From the NCBI GenBank assembly GCA_013360285.1, contig JABWCM010000003.1, positions 1 to 64,000 of the forward strand: a DNA stretch of 64,000 nt. The letters are read 5' to 3'. This document shows positions 49,901 to 58,315 of this stretch, in pieces (positions within the stretch are counted from its first letter, which is position 1; each line of letters begins with the position of its first letter). A program made the translations under genes and the position numbers. The notes under the pieces were generated by a model. The model ran no database searches. It worked only from the letters and a program-made list of their open reading frames with translations, and was not told where the DNA came from. Origin of the DNA: Myxococcales bacterium. Lineage in GTDB: Bacteria > Myxococcota_A > UBA9042 > JABWCM01.

Positions 49901-49964
49901 CGACGTCCACGAATGCTTCGCAAGAAATGCGGGTTATCGCTCCCTTGGTGTTTGAATTCCGCAT
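43938..49964 (-). CDS. Giant secreted protein: N-terminal long helical repeats, Cys-rich centre, C-terminal dockerin-like domain
   Basis: 2008-aa ORF; GGGAG upstream of MRNSNTK; about 700 aa of amphipathic helices; C-terminal GDVNYSGAVNVADVQCSTLTVLWILGG...NLNCQTGVDIADVMLAIGAVLGAPLALELDTDLNGCPDACES. Confidence 0.88.
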   Translation of the reverse strand: MRNSNTKGAITRISCEAFVDVGSKSNHCGVRSLTMAKTALVVGVVLAVLPGLPLPSVVAQTPIWCEPDVAGPDGNTPSPRPSWNEIDGKANYEEVSTNFKITKTITLLVSILEKAVQKLSGGAQIQGLSDVDGYCLCNCLNDPQKDAAYWLNVIGTSVKSSVLNALQDTLDVYINGLVERLENLADGLVETLPAFRQDIETILSDACDSLAGGCDAVNLETLPYKLYDEFSGVVQGELESLFGPEKASALGMLLGIGAGDGVGMKQVKKEAEELISFLESIANSDILDPEFWKEFILTHLQDAVVSALEDTRDFYVNNLVDKLNAVKDVVLTTIPEFREEIYLLILDVCTDLPIGCPQTPEAAMQTVEEILQELADVAKTEVESIFEQEKQQVLDILTGEGGSVTKGMTALKAEVDDLVALFSSFDAIKNLKWSAVKTAIKDILDATKSGIAAVIDESKAIAQTYTKDDLNQWIDQVMGAVEAHIQEKFANAPDVIAALEAGLHTAVNNRISAIKGALDELFEAATDYQSLIDVFAGSLLQTILDNLGDLDGINVSDLKNKVQNVVQTTQTTVDTLTDSAAAIRDLVLSATPAELASWRDQILGALEAWLIQKYSNGEQIFAAVETELLAALDARIQLIVVNAEDLVNFALDHEALLNNFLGNLQSGLISSLGEIEGCYGITKRSECVVEDGGFCEGSPPGEIAGQATPIWFPTELFKDGKTTLLFALEKLKFLDKINEFLNQNAPAWMLQAGKIINALKNAQEVIEKMAKYVDTFTEGYHLGAYSGVRPDLHMCVGYGGHGAFAKVFSFGIGDFTIEGGSKYWSANLSKKHRAQFRSGGFALSVNGKTIPLAPGIALDLQIDGFRLWDKQFPFGLGRNSDGTFWNEVGNWSLNTADVADYDSFNLVDQEALESLCCPSGDSCGSCNLTAASFFTNGYFPVEYTSDGMTYEWPREGISWEENHRSWAVFGAGLNLDLAMKTIKYEVSPPIVLFTGVFLTPFLKLDAGVSWIYDVNRLRTTIQDKLNQGLPASAQLTTSDFDREMHKFQAPDVSEDIGTGAHVAPQVGADLTVGIKLGKRFEIGITASLSVGLDVAISGMGGIVDLNRALVDALADSNPDGDDCQPIVDDNLTTYCSNKLFQYDTECENDPDCIDATSGKEPPLPSEGTYVCGEGEGVQCEQRGYCKVEGQIVLQDTTRDECERFEPGLCFAVAQTFGTVYHFEPTIQGAGTVYGLASQVPGWVDWNLELANGAAALFHSKAECEAHGHCQGLNYQGPGTFWDGVKPEAIMTYPTMVLGSAMGAAGCGVGQNEAGGSLQGQVDPSTYVPFQWQEDGEASGIVGGTFFPYQCVKKPDPKVVGWEGPDCHPLEFGYPSACGCFDDTNCAGTCASKKCNEVTESAPCTCNPTEGGECPEGRLCIDGGCLKACTDDGECGPHRICQGGGCVMANGVPYAEQVVWKTRNVAEPMHSVASYAYNDLIVSAFVGLGVKVGFRFKLFKKWREKNLVDLSKSIPILAKTFIQFQLGLEAQYQSDCEPDQGGVTNHQPGEIKRYGGAGTVEQLLDWCGPQMKSDQQNPKVDDPQTVLMENGLQGVHDAGYEMGLDLWLKNQMCIDGVPWYDYLALFEANPETIWDKLSGTYTHLGAAHDLDAAGPVELQNSLFVALGCLDAEGPGSNYYSNVLRQLLTAQGTIGQFTYVYTPMHNGVPTGPPRLVFDPDAVFLDPDAELSPANIHPAIVAQNLKSSGLGQWFHLLGWLAMFDQCTDDAPVGRMVDTNLTLVFELDPDSIEVCEKQCEPTAELPELSVCDGLFGDVNYSGAVNVADVQCSTLTVLWILGGKVLTQPSCLGVVGPEAANLNCQTGVDIADVMLAIGAVLGAPLALELDTDLNGCPDACESVCGDCACGVTENCSSCSHDCGSCSSPDAVGACCNPDLGCAVLSEGVCVAAGGSFVGENTFCGGPDYCLDNVPGACCKGTGCTEVSAVQCAAGGGLPMGAWSTCETPSACSP

Positions 49965-50183
49965 TTGATTACTCCCGGAATGTTCCTCTGGCTAATAGAT
50001 GCACGGAATGGGCGCAGAGAGCGCCATTTGGCGCGATGTCGAACCATCGGTCGTTTTGTCCGGCAAAAGCCGCCGAGGAAACGCACCGACAAACCATTTG
50101 GAGCACGCTAACGGGAATCGACCGTTGGTGCAATCATTTGATGTATCTAAGGTGCTTAGCTTCAAGCCGGGAGTGTTCCTGGT

Positions 50184-50262
50184 CGAGCCGATTTTGAGTC
50201 GGATGCTCCGGGGCCGTCCTTACGGAATTTCGGGAATATTCCGCAGGGACGGGACTGGACAA
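50184..50262. repeat. Diverged copy D of the palindromic intergenic repeat core
   Basis: GAGCCGATTTTGAGTCGGATGCTCCGG...TTACGGAATTTCGGGAATATTCCGCAGGGACGGG aligns with the core of copies A and B. Confidence 0.5.
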
Positions 50263-50653
50263 GCCTGCCAAAAGCGGCCGATCCAGGGTCAGTCCTCTAT
50301 TTCCGCTGACCCTCCGACGTGATACGTCACCTTGGAGACAAATTTGTGGCTTGACGTCGTTGTCAGCCCTTGCGTACATGGTCATTGAGACAGAGTTGTG
50401 TTTCTTCCGCTTACAGCAAACCATCGCTGCCGTCGGGAGTTCGATTCACAGCTTTTACCGATTGTTTCCACTATGTTTATGGCTGATTTTGGGAAACCAT
50501 TGTAGGATGCTGTGTGTGCGTAGTGTTGTCTTAATTTTCCGGTGTTCCGCGTTTGTGTGCAACACAACTTCCCGGTTTTTTGCCGTCTTACAAAACCGGA
50601 CAATCGCGATCCATCGGTCATTTTTCCAAATCTGATGTGCGGAGGCGTTCACC

Positions 50654-53600
50654 ATGGGGAATATTAGACGAGTTCAAGCTGCGGCATGGTTTTTGACGCT
50701 TTGCACAATCGTGTTTACCATGTCTGAACAGTTGATCGCAGCTTGCCTGACCCCACCCGGCGATACAAACGGCGACGGGGCGGCGAACGTTTTGGACGTC
50801 CAGTGTAATATTCTGATGAATCTTTGGTCGTTAAACGGGCAGATCGGACCGGTTCCCCAATGTATGGGCGCCAATCCGCAACCGACCTTGGTTCCCGACC
50901 ACAATTGCGACAACGTGATCAACATCTCCGATACGGTGTTATCCGTTACCTTCGCTCTGCTCGCGCCGCTCAACGGCGACCTCGACGGCAACATAAACCA
51001 ATGTGTCGACACCTGCGAAAGCGACCTGGATGGCGACGGTGACTTCGACTTTCTCGATTGCGCCCCTCTCAACGGAAACGTATTTAAGGGCGCCGCTGAG
51101 TTATGTAACGGCTATGACGACGATTGTGACGGCGTATCCGACGAACCTTCGGCGACAACGGTTGCCCAAAGTTGTAACGACAACGATGCCTGCTCCGGCA
51201 CCGAAACCTGCACGGCCGTACAAATCGGTACCGGCATTGCGATTACCGAATTGCAAATCAACCCCGGAGCAGGTCTGCAACCACATGGCGAGTGGATTGA
51301 AATTTTTAACGGTGGGGCTGCCCCGGTCAACGTTCGCGGGTTTAAGTTAAAAGACAATCACGGCGAACTCCATACCATCGATCCCGGCGGCGCCCTCTTT
51401 ATTCCCCCCGGGGGAACGTTGGTATTTGCCGCAAATACCGACATGGCCCAAAACGGTGGCGTACGTGCTCATTACCAATATTCGGGTTTCAATCTGGATG
51501 ATTCGGCTGACGAAGTAATCCTCTTGAACTCTCAGGGTAATGAACTCGACCGCGTCGATTATGATACCAACAATGGCTGGACGATCACGCCGGGAAGCTC
51601 GATAGCGGTAGTCGACCACTCGTCAAACAACAACCAACCCGGAATTTGGGCCACGTCGAGTGCCGGCTATGGTACCGACGGTCTCAAAGGTACGCCGTCT
51701 GGCCCCAACTATGATGTTTATCCCAGCTATTGCGCCGACGGCGAGCCGGTGGACTGTTCCTACCTGAACGATTCCTGCAACGATTCCGCCTGCGATTCCA
51801 CCGACGGCTCCTGCTCCGCCGTGCCCAAAAACGACGGAGGTGGCTGTGATGACGGCAACTCGTGTACCCAAACCGACACATGTAACGATGGCGTCTGCGT
51901 TGGAGGTAACCCGGTAAGTTGCGGAGAAGCAGCGTTATGTTACACCGATCCGGTCTGTAATCCGGATACCGGCGACTGCGAAACCAGCCCACTTACCAAC
52001 GGGACTACTTGTTCCGATAGCCTTGCGTGTACCGTCTCGGATAGTTGCACCGACGGGATGTGTATTGGTATACCAAACCACTTGGCCTGTGACGACGGGG
52101 TTTTCTGCACATTGGATCTGTGTTCACCGGGTGCTGCCGATGCCGACGCCGCCGGATGCGTCGTTGACCCGACCGGCAAGTTTGGCACCGAATGCGACGA
52201 CGACAACGTGTGTACCTATCCAGACGTTTGTGACTTTGACGGCACCTGTGCGCCGGGGTTTGGGGTCACCTGCAACGACAAAAATTCCTGCACCGATGAC
52301 TTCTGTGACCCTGTGGATGGATGTCAATATGTTCCCAATACAGCGGCGTGCAACGACGGTATCGCCTGTACTACCGGCGATGTGTGTGGTGGCGGTAGTT
52401 GTGCCGGTACGGTGAACCATTCGGTTTGCGACGACGGGGAATTCTGCACCCAAAACCTATGTATTCCTGGATCTACCGACGCGGATTCTCAAGGTTGTGT
52501 CCTCGATCCATTGGCCAATTTCGGCACTCCATGCGATGACGAAAACGAATGTACTTATCCGGATGTGTGCGACTTTGATGGAACCTGCGCACCTGGTTTT
52601 GGAGTCACCTGCAACGACAAAAACCCGTGCACCGATGATAGTTGTCACCCTACCGACGGCTGCATATTCGCACCCAATACCAACAGTTGCGATGACGGCA
52701 TTGAATGCACCCAAAACGACATCTGCACAGCCGGTGTCTGTATCGGCGAAGTTTCCCACGATGCCTGCGAAGACGGAGAGTTTTGTACACAAAACCTCTG
52801 CGACGCCGACGACCCTGGTGCGGACACGTCTGGATGTGTAACCGACCCGTTGGCGATGTTTGGCACACCCTGCGATGACGGTTCCGAATGCACCTATCCC
52901 GACGTCTGTGATTTCGACGGCACTTGCGCCCCCGGGTTTGGCGTGACCTGTAATGACAACAATCCGTGTACCGACGATAGTTGTGACCCCGAAATTGGCT
53001 GTGTTTACGCCCCGAATACCGAGCCATGTGACGATAACAATGCGTGTACGTTGGACGACCAATGCAGCGGCGGCGATTGTGTCGGCGGAGAGGCTCCGGA
53101 CTGTGACGACGACAATCCGTGTACCGATGACGGCTGTGATCCCGAATCCGGCTGTACCCACGCCGTGAACTCGGACCCCTGCGATGACAACGACGCTTGT
53201 ACTTTGGATGACCAATGTAATGGCGGTGACTGTGTCGGCGGACAGGCTCCGGACTGCGACGACGACAACCCGTGTACCGACGACGATTGTGATTCCCAGT
53301 CCGGCTGTACCAACACCGCTAATTTAGAGCCATGCGACGATAACAATGCGTGTACGTTGGACGACCAATGCAGCGGCGGCGATTGTGTTGGTGGAGAAGC
53401 CCCCGACTGCGATGACGACAATCCGTGTACCGATGACGGGTGCGACCCTACAGATGGTTGTTATGTGACCAACAACACCGAACCATGTGACGACGGTATT
53501 GATTGTACTGTTGACGATACCTGTTCCGAAGGGACGTGCATCGCAACCCCTTCCGACGAATTCTGTGATGACGGTATTTTTTGCACTCTCAACACCTGCG

Positions 53601-56600
53601 ATGTCGAACACCCCGACGCCGATGCCCAGGGGTGCGTTACCGACGGCCTCGCCATGTTTGATACTCCCTGCGACGACGGCAGCGAATGCACTTGGCCCGA
53701 CGTCTGTGATTTCGACGGCAACTGCGAACCAGGCTTTGGCGTGACCTGTAATGACAAAAACCCATGTACCGATGATTTTTGCGACGATGCAGAAGGTTGT
53801 ATGTTTGTTCCCAACACCGAAGCCTGTGATGACGGCATCGGGTGTACCATCGACGATGTCTGCACGGCCGGCGCCTGCTTGGGCACGCCGTCTGCAGAAG
53901 CCTGTGAAGACGGCATTTTCTGCACGTTGAATACCTGCGATGTCGAACATCCCGACGCCGATACCCAAGGATGTGTCACCGATGCCCTGGCGATGTTCGG
54001 AACACCCTGCGATGACGGCAGCGAATGTACTTGGCCCGACGTTTGCGACTTCGACGGCAACTGTGAACCAGGGTTTGGCGTGACGTGTAATGACAAAAAC
54101 CCATGTACTGACGACTTTTGCGATGATGCGGATGGGTGCATGTTTATCCCCAACACCGAAGCCTGTGACGACGGCATCGGGTGTACCATCGACGACGTCT
54201 GCACGGATGGCACGTGTTTCGGTACGCCGTCTGCCGACGCCTGCGAAGACGGCATCTTTTGCACCCTGAATACCTGCGATGTCGAACATCCCGACAGTGA
54301 CGACCAGGGATGTGTTACCGACGGGTTGGCGATGTTTGGTGTACCTTGCGACGATGGCAGCGAATGCACCTGGCCCGATGTCTGCGACTTCGTTGGCAAC
54401 TGCGAACCCGGATTCGGCGTGACCTGCAATGATCTCAATCCTTGTACTGACGATTATTGTGACGATGCCGAAGGATGTATTTTTGCCGACAATACCGAAG
54501 TTTGCGATGACGGTATTGGCTGCACAGTGGATGATGGTTGCCAAGCCGGCGTTTGTGTTGGCACCGCGTCGGATTCATTTTGTGAGGACGGCAACGTCTG
54601 CATATCCAACAGTTGTGATTCACAACACCCCGATGCGGATGCCGACGGCTGTGTTGCCGATCCATTCGCCGCTTTTGGTCAACTTTGCGACGACGGTGAC
54701 GGCTGCACGTTCCCCGACGTCTGCGATTTCGACGGCAATTGCACTCCTGGTTTTGGAATTGATTGTGACGACGGCGCTTCGTGTACCATCGACAGTTGTG
54801 ATTCCGAAACCGGCGAATGTGTTTATGTGATCACCGAATGTGCCGACGATGGCCTTGCCTGCACCGTGGACTATTGTGACCCGACCGATCCCAACGCTCA
54901 GGGCGACGGCTGTGTTCACGATGCGTTCCCGCTGTTTGGAACACTGTGCGATGATGGTAACGAGTGTACCTGGCCCGACGCCTGTGATTTTGACGGCACC
55001 TGTGTTCCTGGGTTTGACGTCGAATGCGACGACGGAAACCCGGATACACTGGACTCCTGTGACCCAGATACCGGCGAGTGTATCTACACACCTATCGATT
55101 GTGATGATGGTGATGTATGCACTCTGGACGAGTTCGACCCGGTTTCCATGTCATGTACATATACCGTCGTAGAATGCGACGATGGACAATTCTGCACGGC
55201 AGATAGTTGCGATGCGTCCCATCCTTTGGCGGATGCGTCCGGCTGTGTTTACGACCCGTTTGCCAACTTCGGCGTACTGTGTGACGACGGAAACGAATGT
55301 ACCTGGCCTGACGCCTGTGACCTCGATGGTACGTGTGCACCCGGTTTCGATGTCGAATGTGATGATGGGGATATTTGCACCACAGATTTTTGCGATCCAG
55401 CCAGTGGGGGATGTATCTCCCAGCCATCCACGGAACCCTGTGATGACGGCATCGCCTGTACCATTGACGACGTCTGCAGCAACGGCACCTGCCAGGGTGC
55501 ACCGTCTGACACCGTTTGCGATGACGACAACGTGTGCAGTTTGGATATTTGCGACCCCGCTTCGGGTGATGCCGATGCTTTGGGGTGTATTTATGACACG
55601 TTGTCGATGTTTGCATCACCCTGCGACGATGGCGACGTTTGTTCCGAACCCGATTTGTGTGACTTCTTCGGGGGGTGTGAGCCGGGTTTCCCGGTGGTAT
55701 GTGACGACGGCGACGTGTGTACAAACGATTATTGCGACCCCGTACTCGGCTGTATCAGTTCCGGCATTGTACTCGCGGAGAATTTTGAGACAGGAGCTGC
55801 GGGATGGACCACCGGTATCTTAAACGGCGAGGTCAGCGGCTGGACATTGACCGACGTGACCGGCGGAACGGACCCTATCGGCTTCGGCAGCATCACCTTT
55901 GGCACCCCCAACGACGGAGATTTGTTGGGTTACGAAAACAGTTATCTTCAAAGCCCCACCTTCAGCTCCACAGGCGGCGCCACGTTGACGTTTGATTCCT
56001 ACAGTTCCAATGAATTCAACAACCCTTATGACGCAGAGTCGGTGCAGATTTCTTATGATGGGGGAAACAACTGGGAAATCCTCATTCCATCAACCGATTC
56101 AACCTGGTGGGAATTCTTCCAATCCTGGGTCACATTTACCGTCGACATCCCGGCGGCCAGCGGGACCAATCAAACCGTGCTGCGATTTGTTTACGATACC
56201 GTGGACGGCTGTTGCGGTTTCACTTCGATCACCGGTTGGTATATCGACAACGTGGTCGTTGTTGGAAGCGCAGGCATCGATTGTAATGACAATGACGGGT
56301 GTACCATTGACGCCTGCGACCCCGCCAACGGGTGTTATTACACCAACGTCGACTGCGACGACGACGACGTTTGTACACAAGATGACTGTAATTCGGACTT
56401 CGGAAACTGCCTCTATTCGTTGGTGTTGTGTGACGACAACGACGGCTGCACCATTGATAGCTGCGATCCGACCCAGGGATGTGTTTATGACAGCGTCAAC
56501 TGTGACGACGGTGATGTTTGTACGTTGGACGAATGTGACCAGGATACGGGTATGTGTCTTTATTCGTCGGTTGCCTGCGACGACGGCGAATTTTGTACGC

Positions 56601-58258
56601 TGGATTATTGTGATCCCACCGACATATTTGCCGGCCCTGACGGATGTGTCCACGACGGATTGTCGATGTTTGCTCAGTCCTGTGACGACGGCAACCCATG
56701 TACCGAACCCGATTTGTGTGATTTCTTTGGTTTTTGCGAACCCGGTTTTGGGGTGATTTGTAACGACAACAACCCCTGTACCGCGGATTCCTGTGACCCC
56801 GACACCGGCGAGTGTGTATTTGCCCCCACATCGGGAAGCTGTAATGACGGCATTGCTTGTACCATCAATGATACTTGTACGGCCGGTAGTTGTGCCGGAA
56901 CACCGTCCCATGCGGCATGCGAAGACGGTGATCCCTGCACCACAAACCTATGTAGTCCGCCGACAGGATGTGTGGTATCGCCGACAACCACCTGGTATGT
57001 CGACGCGGCCAAAGCAGGCCTTCCACAAAACGGCACAAGTTGGGCCACCGCCTATGCCACCGTCCAAGCCGCTGTGGATGCTGCCCAAACCGGAGATGCG
57101 GTGTGGGTTCGCACAGGTACCTACAAACCGGCTGGTGCCACGGCCAACGTGGTTGTCATGAAAACCTGTGTCAATCTTTACGGTGGTTTTGCCGGCAATG
57201 AAACCACATTGGCCGCCCGTCCCATGTTGCCGACCACTCTTAGCGGCGATTTTGACAACAGCAACTCTGCCACGGCTGCCGACAGCCTCCACGTGGTGAC
57301 GGCAGCTTCCAATACCCGATTGGACGGCTTCGTAGTGACCCGGGGTAACGCGACATCACAAGGTGGGTGTGTTTATGGCATCAGCACCAATTATTTCACG
57401 ATCGACAACTGTACGGTTACCCAATGTGTCGCCGCTTTCAATGGTGGTGGAGCTTATCTGACAGGTTCTCCCGTCACGATTGAGGACAGTTTGTTCTCCC
57501 TCAATGTAGCCGGTCCCGGCAACAGCGCCGACGGCGGTGGTTTCTTTGTCACGTCCGGAAACTTTACTTTACAACGTTCGACTTTCGTTCAAAACGTAGC
57601 CAACCACCAAGGTGGGGCGGGATATTTATCAACATCCAACACGGTCATTCGCGATTGTGATTTTGAAGCCAACACCGTTCAACAAGGCGGCGGCCAGGTA
57701 GCGGGCGGTGGTGCGATTTGGGCCACAAACGGCACCACGGCGATTTACAACAGCGAGTTTATTTCCAACCAATGTATCGCCGGCAGCGGCGGATGGGGCG
57801 GTGCGTTGTTGTTTTTTGGCGCGACACCCACAGTGACCAATTGTACATTCGCGGAAAACACCGCTCCTTCACCGGGCCACGCAATCGGCTTGTTCAGCGG
57901 TTCTGCGCCGACCATTTCCAACAGCGTGTTGTGGTCTTCGGTTGCCGGCGCTCAGTTGGGCAACGGCGGCGGTGGCGCTCCGGTCATTCAGTTTTCCTGT
58001 TTGTCCGGAGGTTGGGCAGGTGCCGGTTCTGGAAACGCCGATTTGGCGATTCCGGCGGGCAACCCGTTTACGTTGGGCCCACAAGGTCAATATTACCTGA
58101 AACACCTCAACGTCGGCGGGGCGCCGTTTACATCCGCTTGTGTCAACCTCGGAAACAATACCCTTGCGACCAACGCCGGTATTCCGTGGCAAACCATGAC
58201 CACACGAATCGATCTGGTCAACGATGCAACGCCGGTAGACGCCGGTCGCCACTATTGA
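50654..58258 (+). CDS. Giant secreted modular protein: dockerin-like, MopE-like, LTD, about 1500 aa of CTDC-type repeats, MAM-like module, C-terminal beta-helix
   Basis: GGAGGCGTTCACC-ATG; GDTNGDGAANVLDVQCNILMNLWSLNG; ELCNGYDDDCDGVSDE; CDDNNACTLDDQCSGGDCVGG repeats; ENFETGAAGWTTG...WYIDNVVVVG; WYVDAAKAGLPQNGTSWATAYATVQAAVDAAQTGDAVWVRTGTYKP. Confidence 0.9.
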   Translation: MGNIRRVQAAAWFLTLCTIVFTMSEQLIAACLTPPGDTNGDGAANVLDVQCNILMNLWSLNGQIGPVPQCMGANPQPTLVPDHNCDNVINISDTVLSVTFALLAPLNGDLDGNINQCVDTCESDLDGDGDFDFLDCAPLNGNVFKGAAELCNGYDDDCDGVSDEPSATTVAQSCNDNDACSGTETCTAVQIGTGIAITELQINPGAGLQPHGEWIEIFNGGAAPVNVRGFKLKDNHGELHTIDPGGALFIPPGGTLVFAANTDMAQNGGVRAHYQYSGFNLDDSADEVILLNSQGNELDRVDYDTNNGWTITPGSSIAVVDHSSNNNQPGIWATSSAGYGTDGLKGTPSGPNYDVYPSYCADGEPVDCSYLNDSCNDSACDSTDGSCSAVPKNDGGGCDDGNSCTQTDTCNDGVCVGGNPVSCGEAALCYTDPVCNPDTGDCETSPLTNGTTCSDSLACTVSDSCTDGMCIGIPNHLACDDGVFCTLDLCSPGAADADAAGCVVDPTGKFGTECDDDNVCTYPDVCDFDGTCAPGFGVTCNDKNSCTDDFCDPVDGCQYVPNTAACNDGIACTTGDVCGGGSCAGTVNHSVCDDGEFCTQNLCIPGSTDADSQGCVLDPLANFGTPCDDENECTYPDVCDFDGTCAPGFGVTCNDKNPCTDDSCHPTDGCIFAPNTNSCDDGIECTQNDICTAGVCIGEVSHDACEDGEFCTQNLCDADDPGADTSGCVTDPLAMFGTPCDDGSECTYPDVCDFDGTCAPGFGVTCNDNNPCTDDSCDPEIGCVYAPNTEPCDDNNACTLDDQCSGGDCVGGEAPDCDDDNPCTDDGCDPESGCTHAVNSDPCDDNDACTLDDQCNGGDCVGGQAPDCDDDNPCTDDDCDSQSGCTNTANLEPCDDNNACTLDDQCSGGDCVGGEAPDCDDDNPCTDDGCDPTDGCYVTNNTEPCDDGIDCTVDDTCSEGTCIATPSDEFCDDGIFCTLNTCDVEHPDADAQGCVTDGLAMFDTPCDDGSECTWPDVCDFDGNCEPGFGVTCNDKNPCTDDFCDDAEGCMFVPNTEACDDGIGCTIDDVCTAGACLGTPSAEACEDGIFCTLNTCDVEHPDADTQGCVTDALAMFGTPCDDGSECTWPDVCDFDGNCEPGFGVTCNDKNPCTDDFCDDADGCMFIPNTEACDDGIGCTIDDVCTDGTCFGTPSADACEDGIFCTLNTCDVEHPDSDDQGCVTDGLAMFGVPCDDGSECTWPDVCDFVGNCEPGFGVTCNDLNPCTDDYCDDAEGCIFADNTEVCDDGIGCTVDDGCQAGVCVGTASDSFCEDGNVCISNSCDSQHPDADADGCVADPFAAFGQLCDDGDGCTFPDVCDFDGNCTPGFGIDCDDGASCTIDSCDSETGECVYVITECADDGLACTVDYCDPTDPNAQGDGCVHDAFPLFGTLCDDGNECTWPDACDFDGTCVPGFDVECDDGNPDTLDSCDPDTGECIYTPIDCDDGDVCTLDEFDPVSMSCTYTVVECDDGQFCTADSCDASHPLADASGCVYDPFANFGVLCDDGNECTWPDACDLDGTCAPGFDVECDDGDICTTDFCDPASGGCISQPSTEPCDDGIACTIDDVCSNGTCQGAPSDTVCDDDNVCSLDICDPASGDADALGCIYDTLSMFASPCDDGDVCSEPDLCDFFGGCEPGFPVVCDDGDVCTNDYCDPVLGCISSGIVLAENFETGAAGWTTGILNGEVSGWTLTDVTGGTDPIGFGSITFGTPNDGDLLGYENSYLQSPTFSSTGGATLTFDSYSSNEFNNPYDAESVQISYDGGNNWEILIPSTDSTWWEFFQSWVTFTVDIPAASGTNQTVLRFVYDTVDGCCGFTSITGWYIDNVVVVGSAGIDCNDNDGCTIDACDPANGCYYTNVDCDDDDVCTQDDCNSDFGNCLYSLVLCDDNDGCTIDSCDPTQGCVYDSVNCDDGDVCTLDECDQDTGMCLYSSVACDDGEFCTLDYCDPTDIFAGPDGCVHDGLSMFAQSCDDGNPCTEPDLCDFFGFCEPGFGVICNDNNPCTADSCDPDTGECVFAPTSGSCNDGIACTINDTCTAGSCAGTPSHAACEDGDPCTTNLCSPPTGCVVSPTTTWYVDAAKAGLPQNGTSWATAYATVQAAVDAAQTGDAVWVRTGTYKPAGATANVVVMKTCVNLYGGFAGNETTLAARPMLPTTLSGDFDNSNSATAADSLHVVTAASNTRLDGFVVTRGNATSQGGCVYGISTNYFTIDNCTVTQCVAAFNGGGAYLTGSPVTIEDSLFSLNVAGPGNSADGGGFFVTSGNFTLQRSTFVQNVANHQGGAGYLSTSNTVIRDCDFEANTVQQGGGQVAGGGAIWATNGTTAIYNSEFISNQCIAGSGGWGGALLFFGATPTVTNCTFAENTAPSPGHAIGLFSGSAPTISNSVLWSSVAGAQLGNGGGGAPVIQFSCLSGGWAGAGSGNADLAIPAGNPFTLGPQGQYYLKHLNVGGAPFTSACVNLGNNTLATNAGIPWQTMTTRIDLVNDATPVDAGRHY
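53021..53479 (+). repeat. 153-bp in-frame tandem repeat (3 units) inside the 2534-aa gene
   Basis: Units begin at 53021, 53174 and 53327; encode EPCDDNNACTLDDQCSGGDCVGGEAPDCDDDNPCTDDGCDPESGC... Confidence 0.88.
53594..54540 (+). repeat. 339-bp in-frame tandem repeat (about 3 units) inside the 2534-aa gene
   Basis: ACCTGCGATGTCGAACAxCCCGAC recurs at 53594, 53933 and 54272 (spacing 339 bp); encodes TCDVEHPDADxQGCVTDxLAMFGTPCDDGSECTWPDVCDFDGNCEPGFGVTCNDKNPCTDDFCDDA... Confidence 0.88.
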
Positions 58259-58315
58259 TCGAGTTCGGCGCCTGATGCTCCTTCCAACCCAATCTTTAGC
58301 CAACACGAGTGCTAT

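Noticed and set aside
53324-54544. 406-aa and 325-aa minus-strand ORFs (IVDGTPDAVVTGFG..., SSQASVLG...)
   Set aside because: Mirror the tandem repeats of the sense CTDC gene; Asp/Cys/Thr-rich codons leave antisense frames free of stops. No independent start or family signal.
37547-58258. Cellulosome proper
   Set aside because: No glycoside hydrolases or canonical SLH domains were recognised; cohesin/dockerin resemblance is reported only as a scaffold hypothesis.
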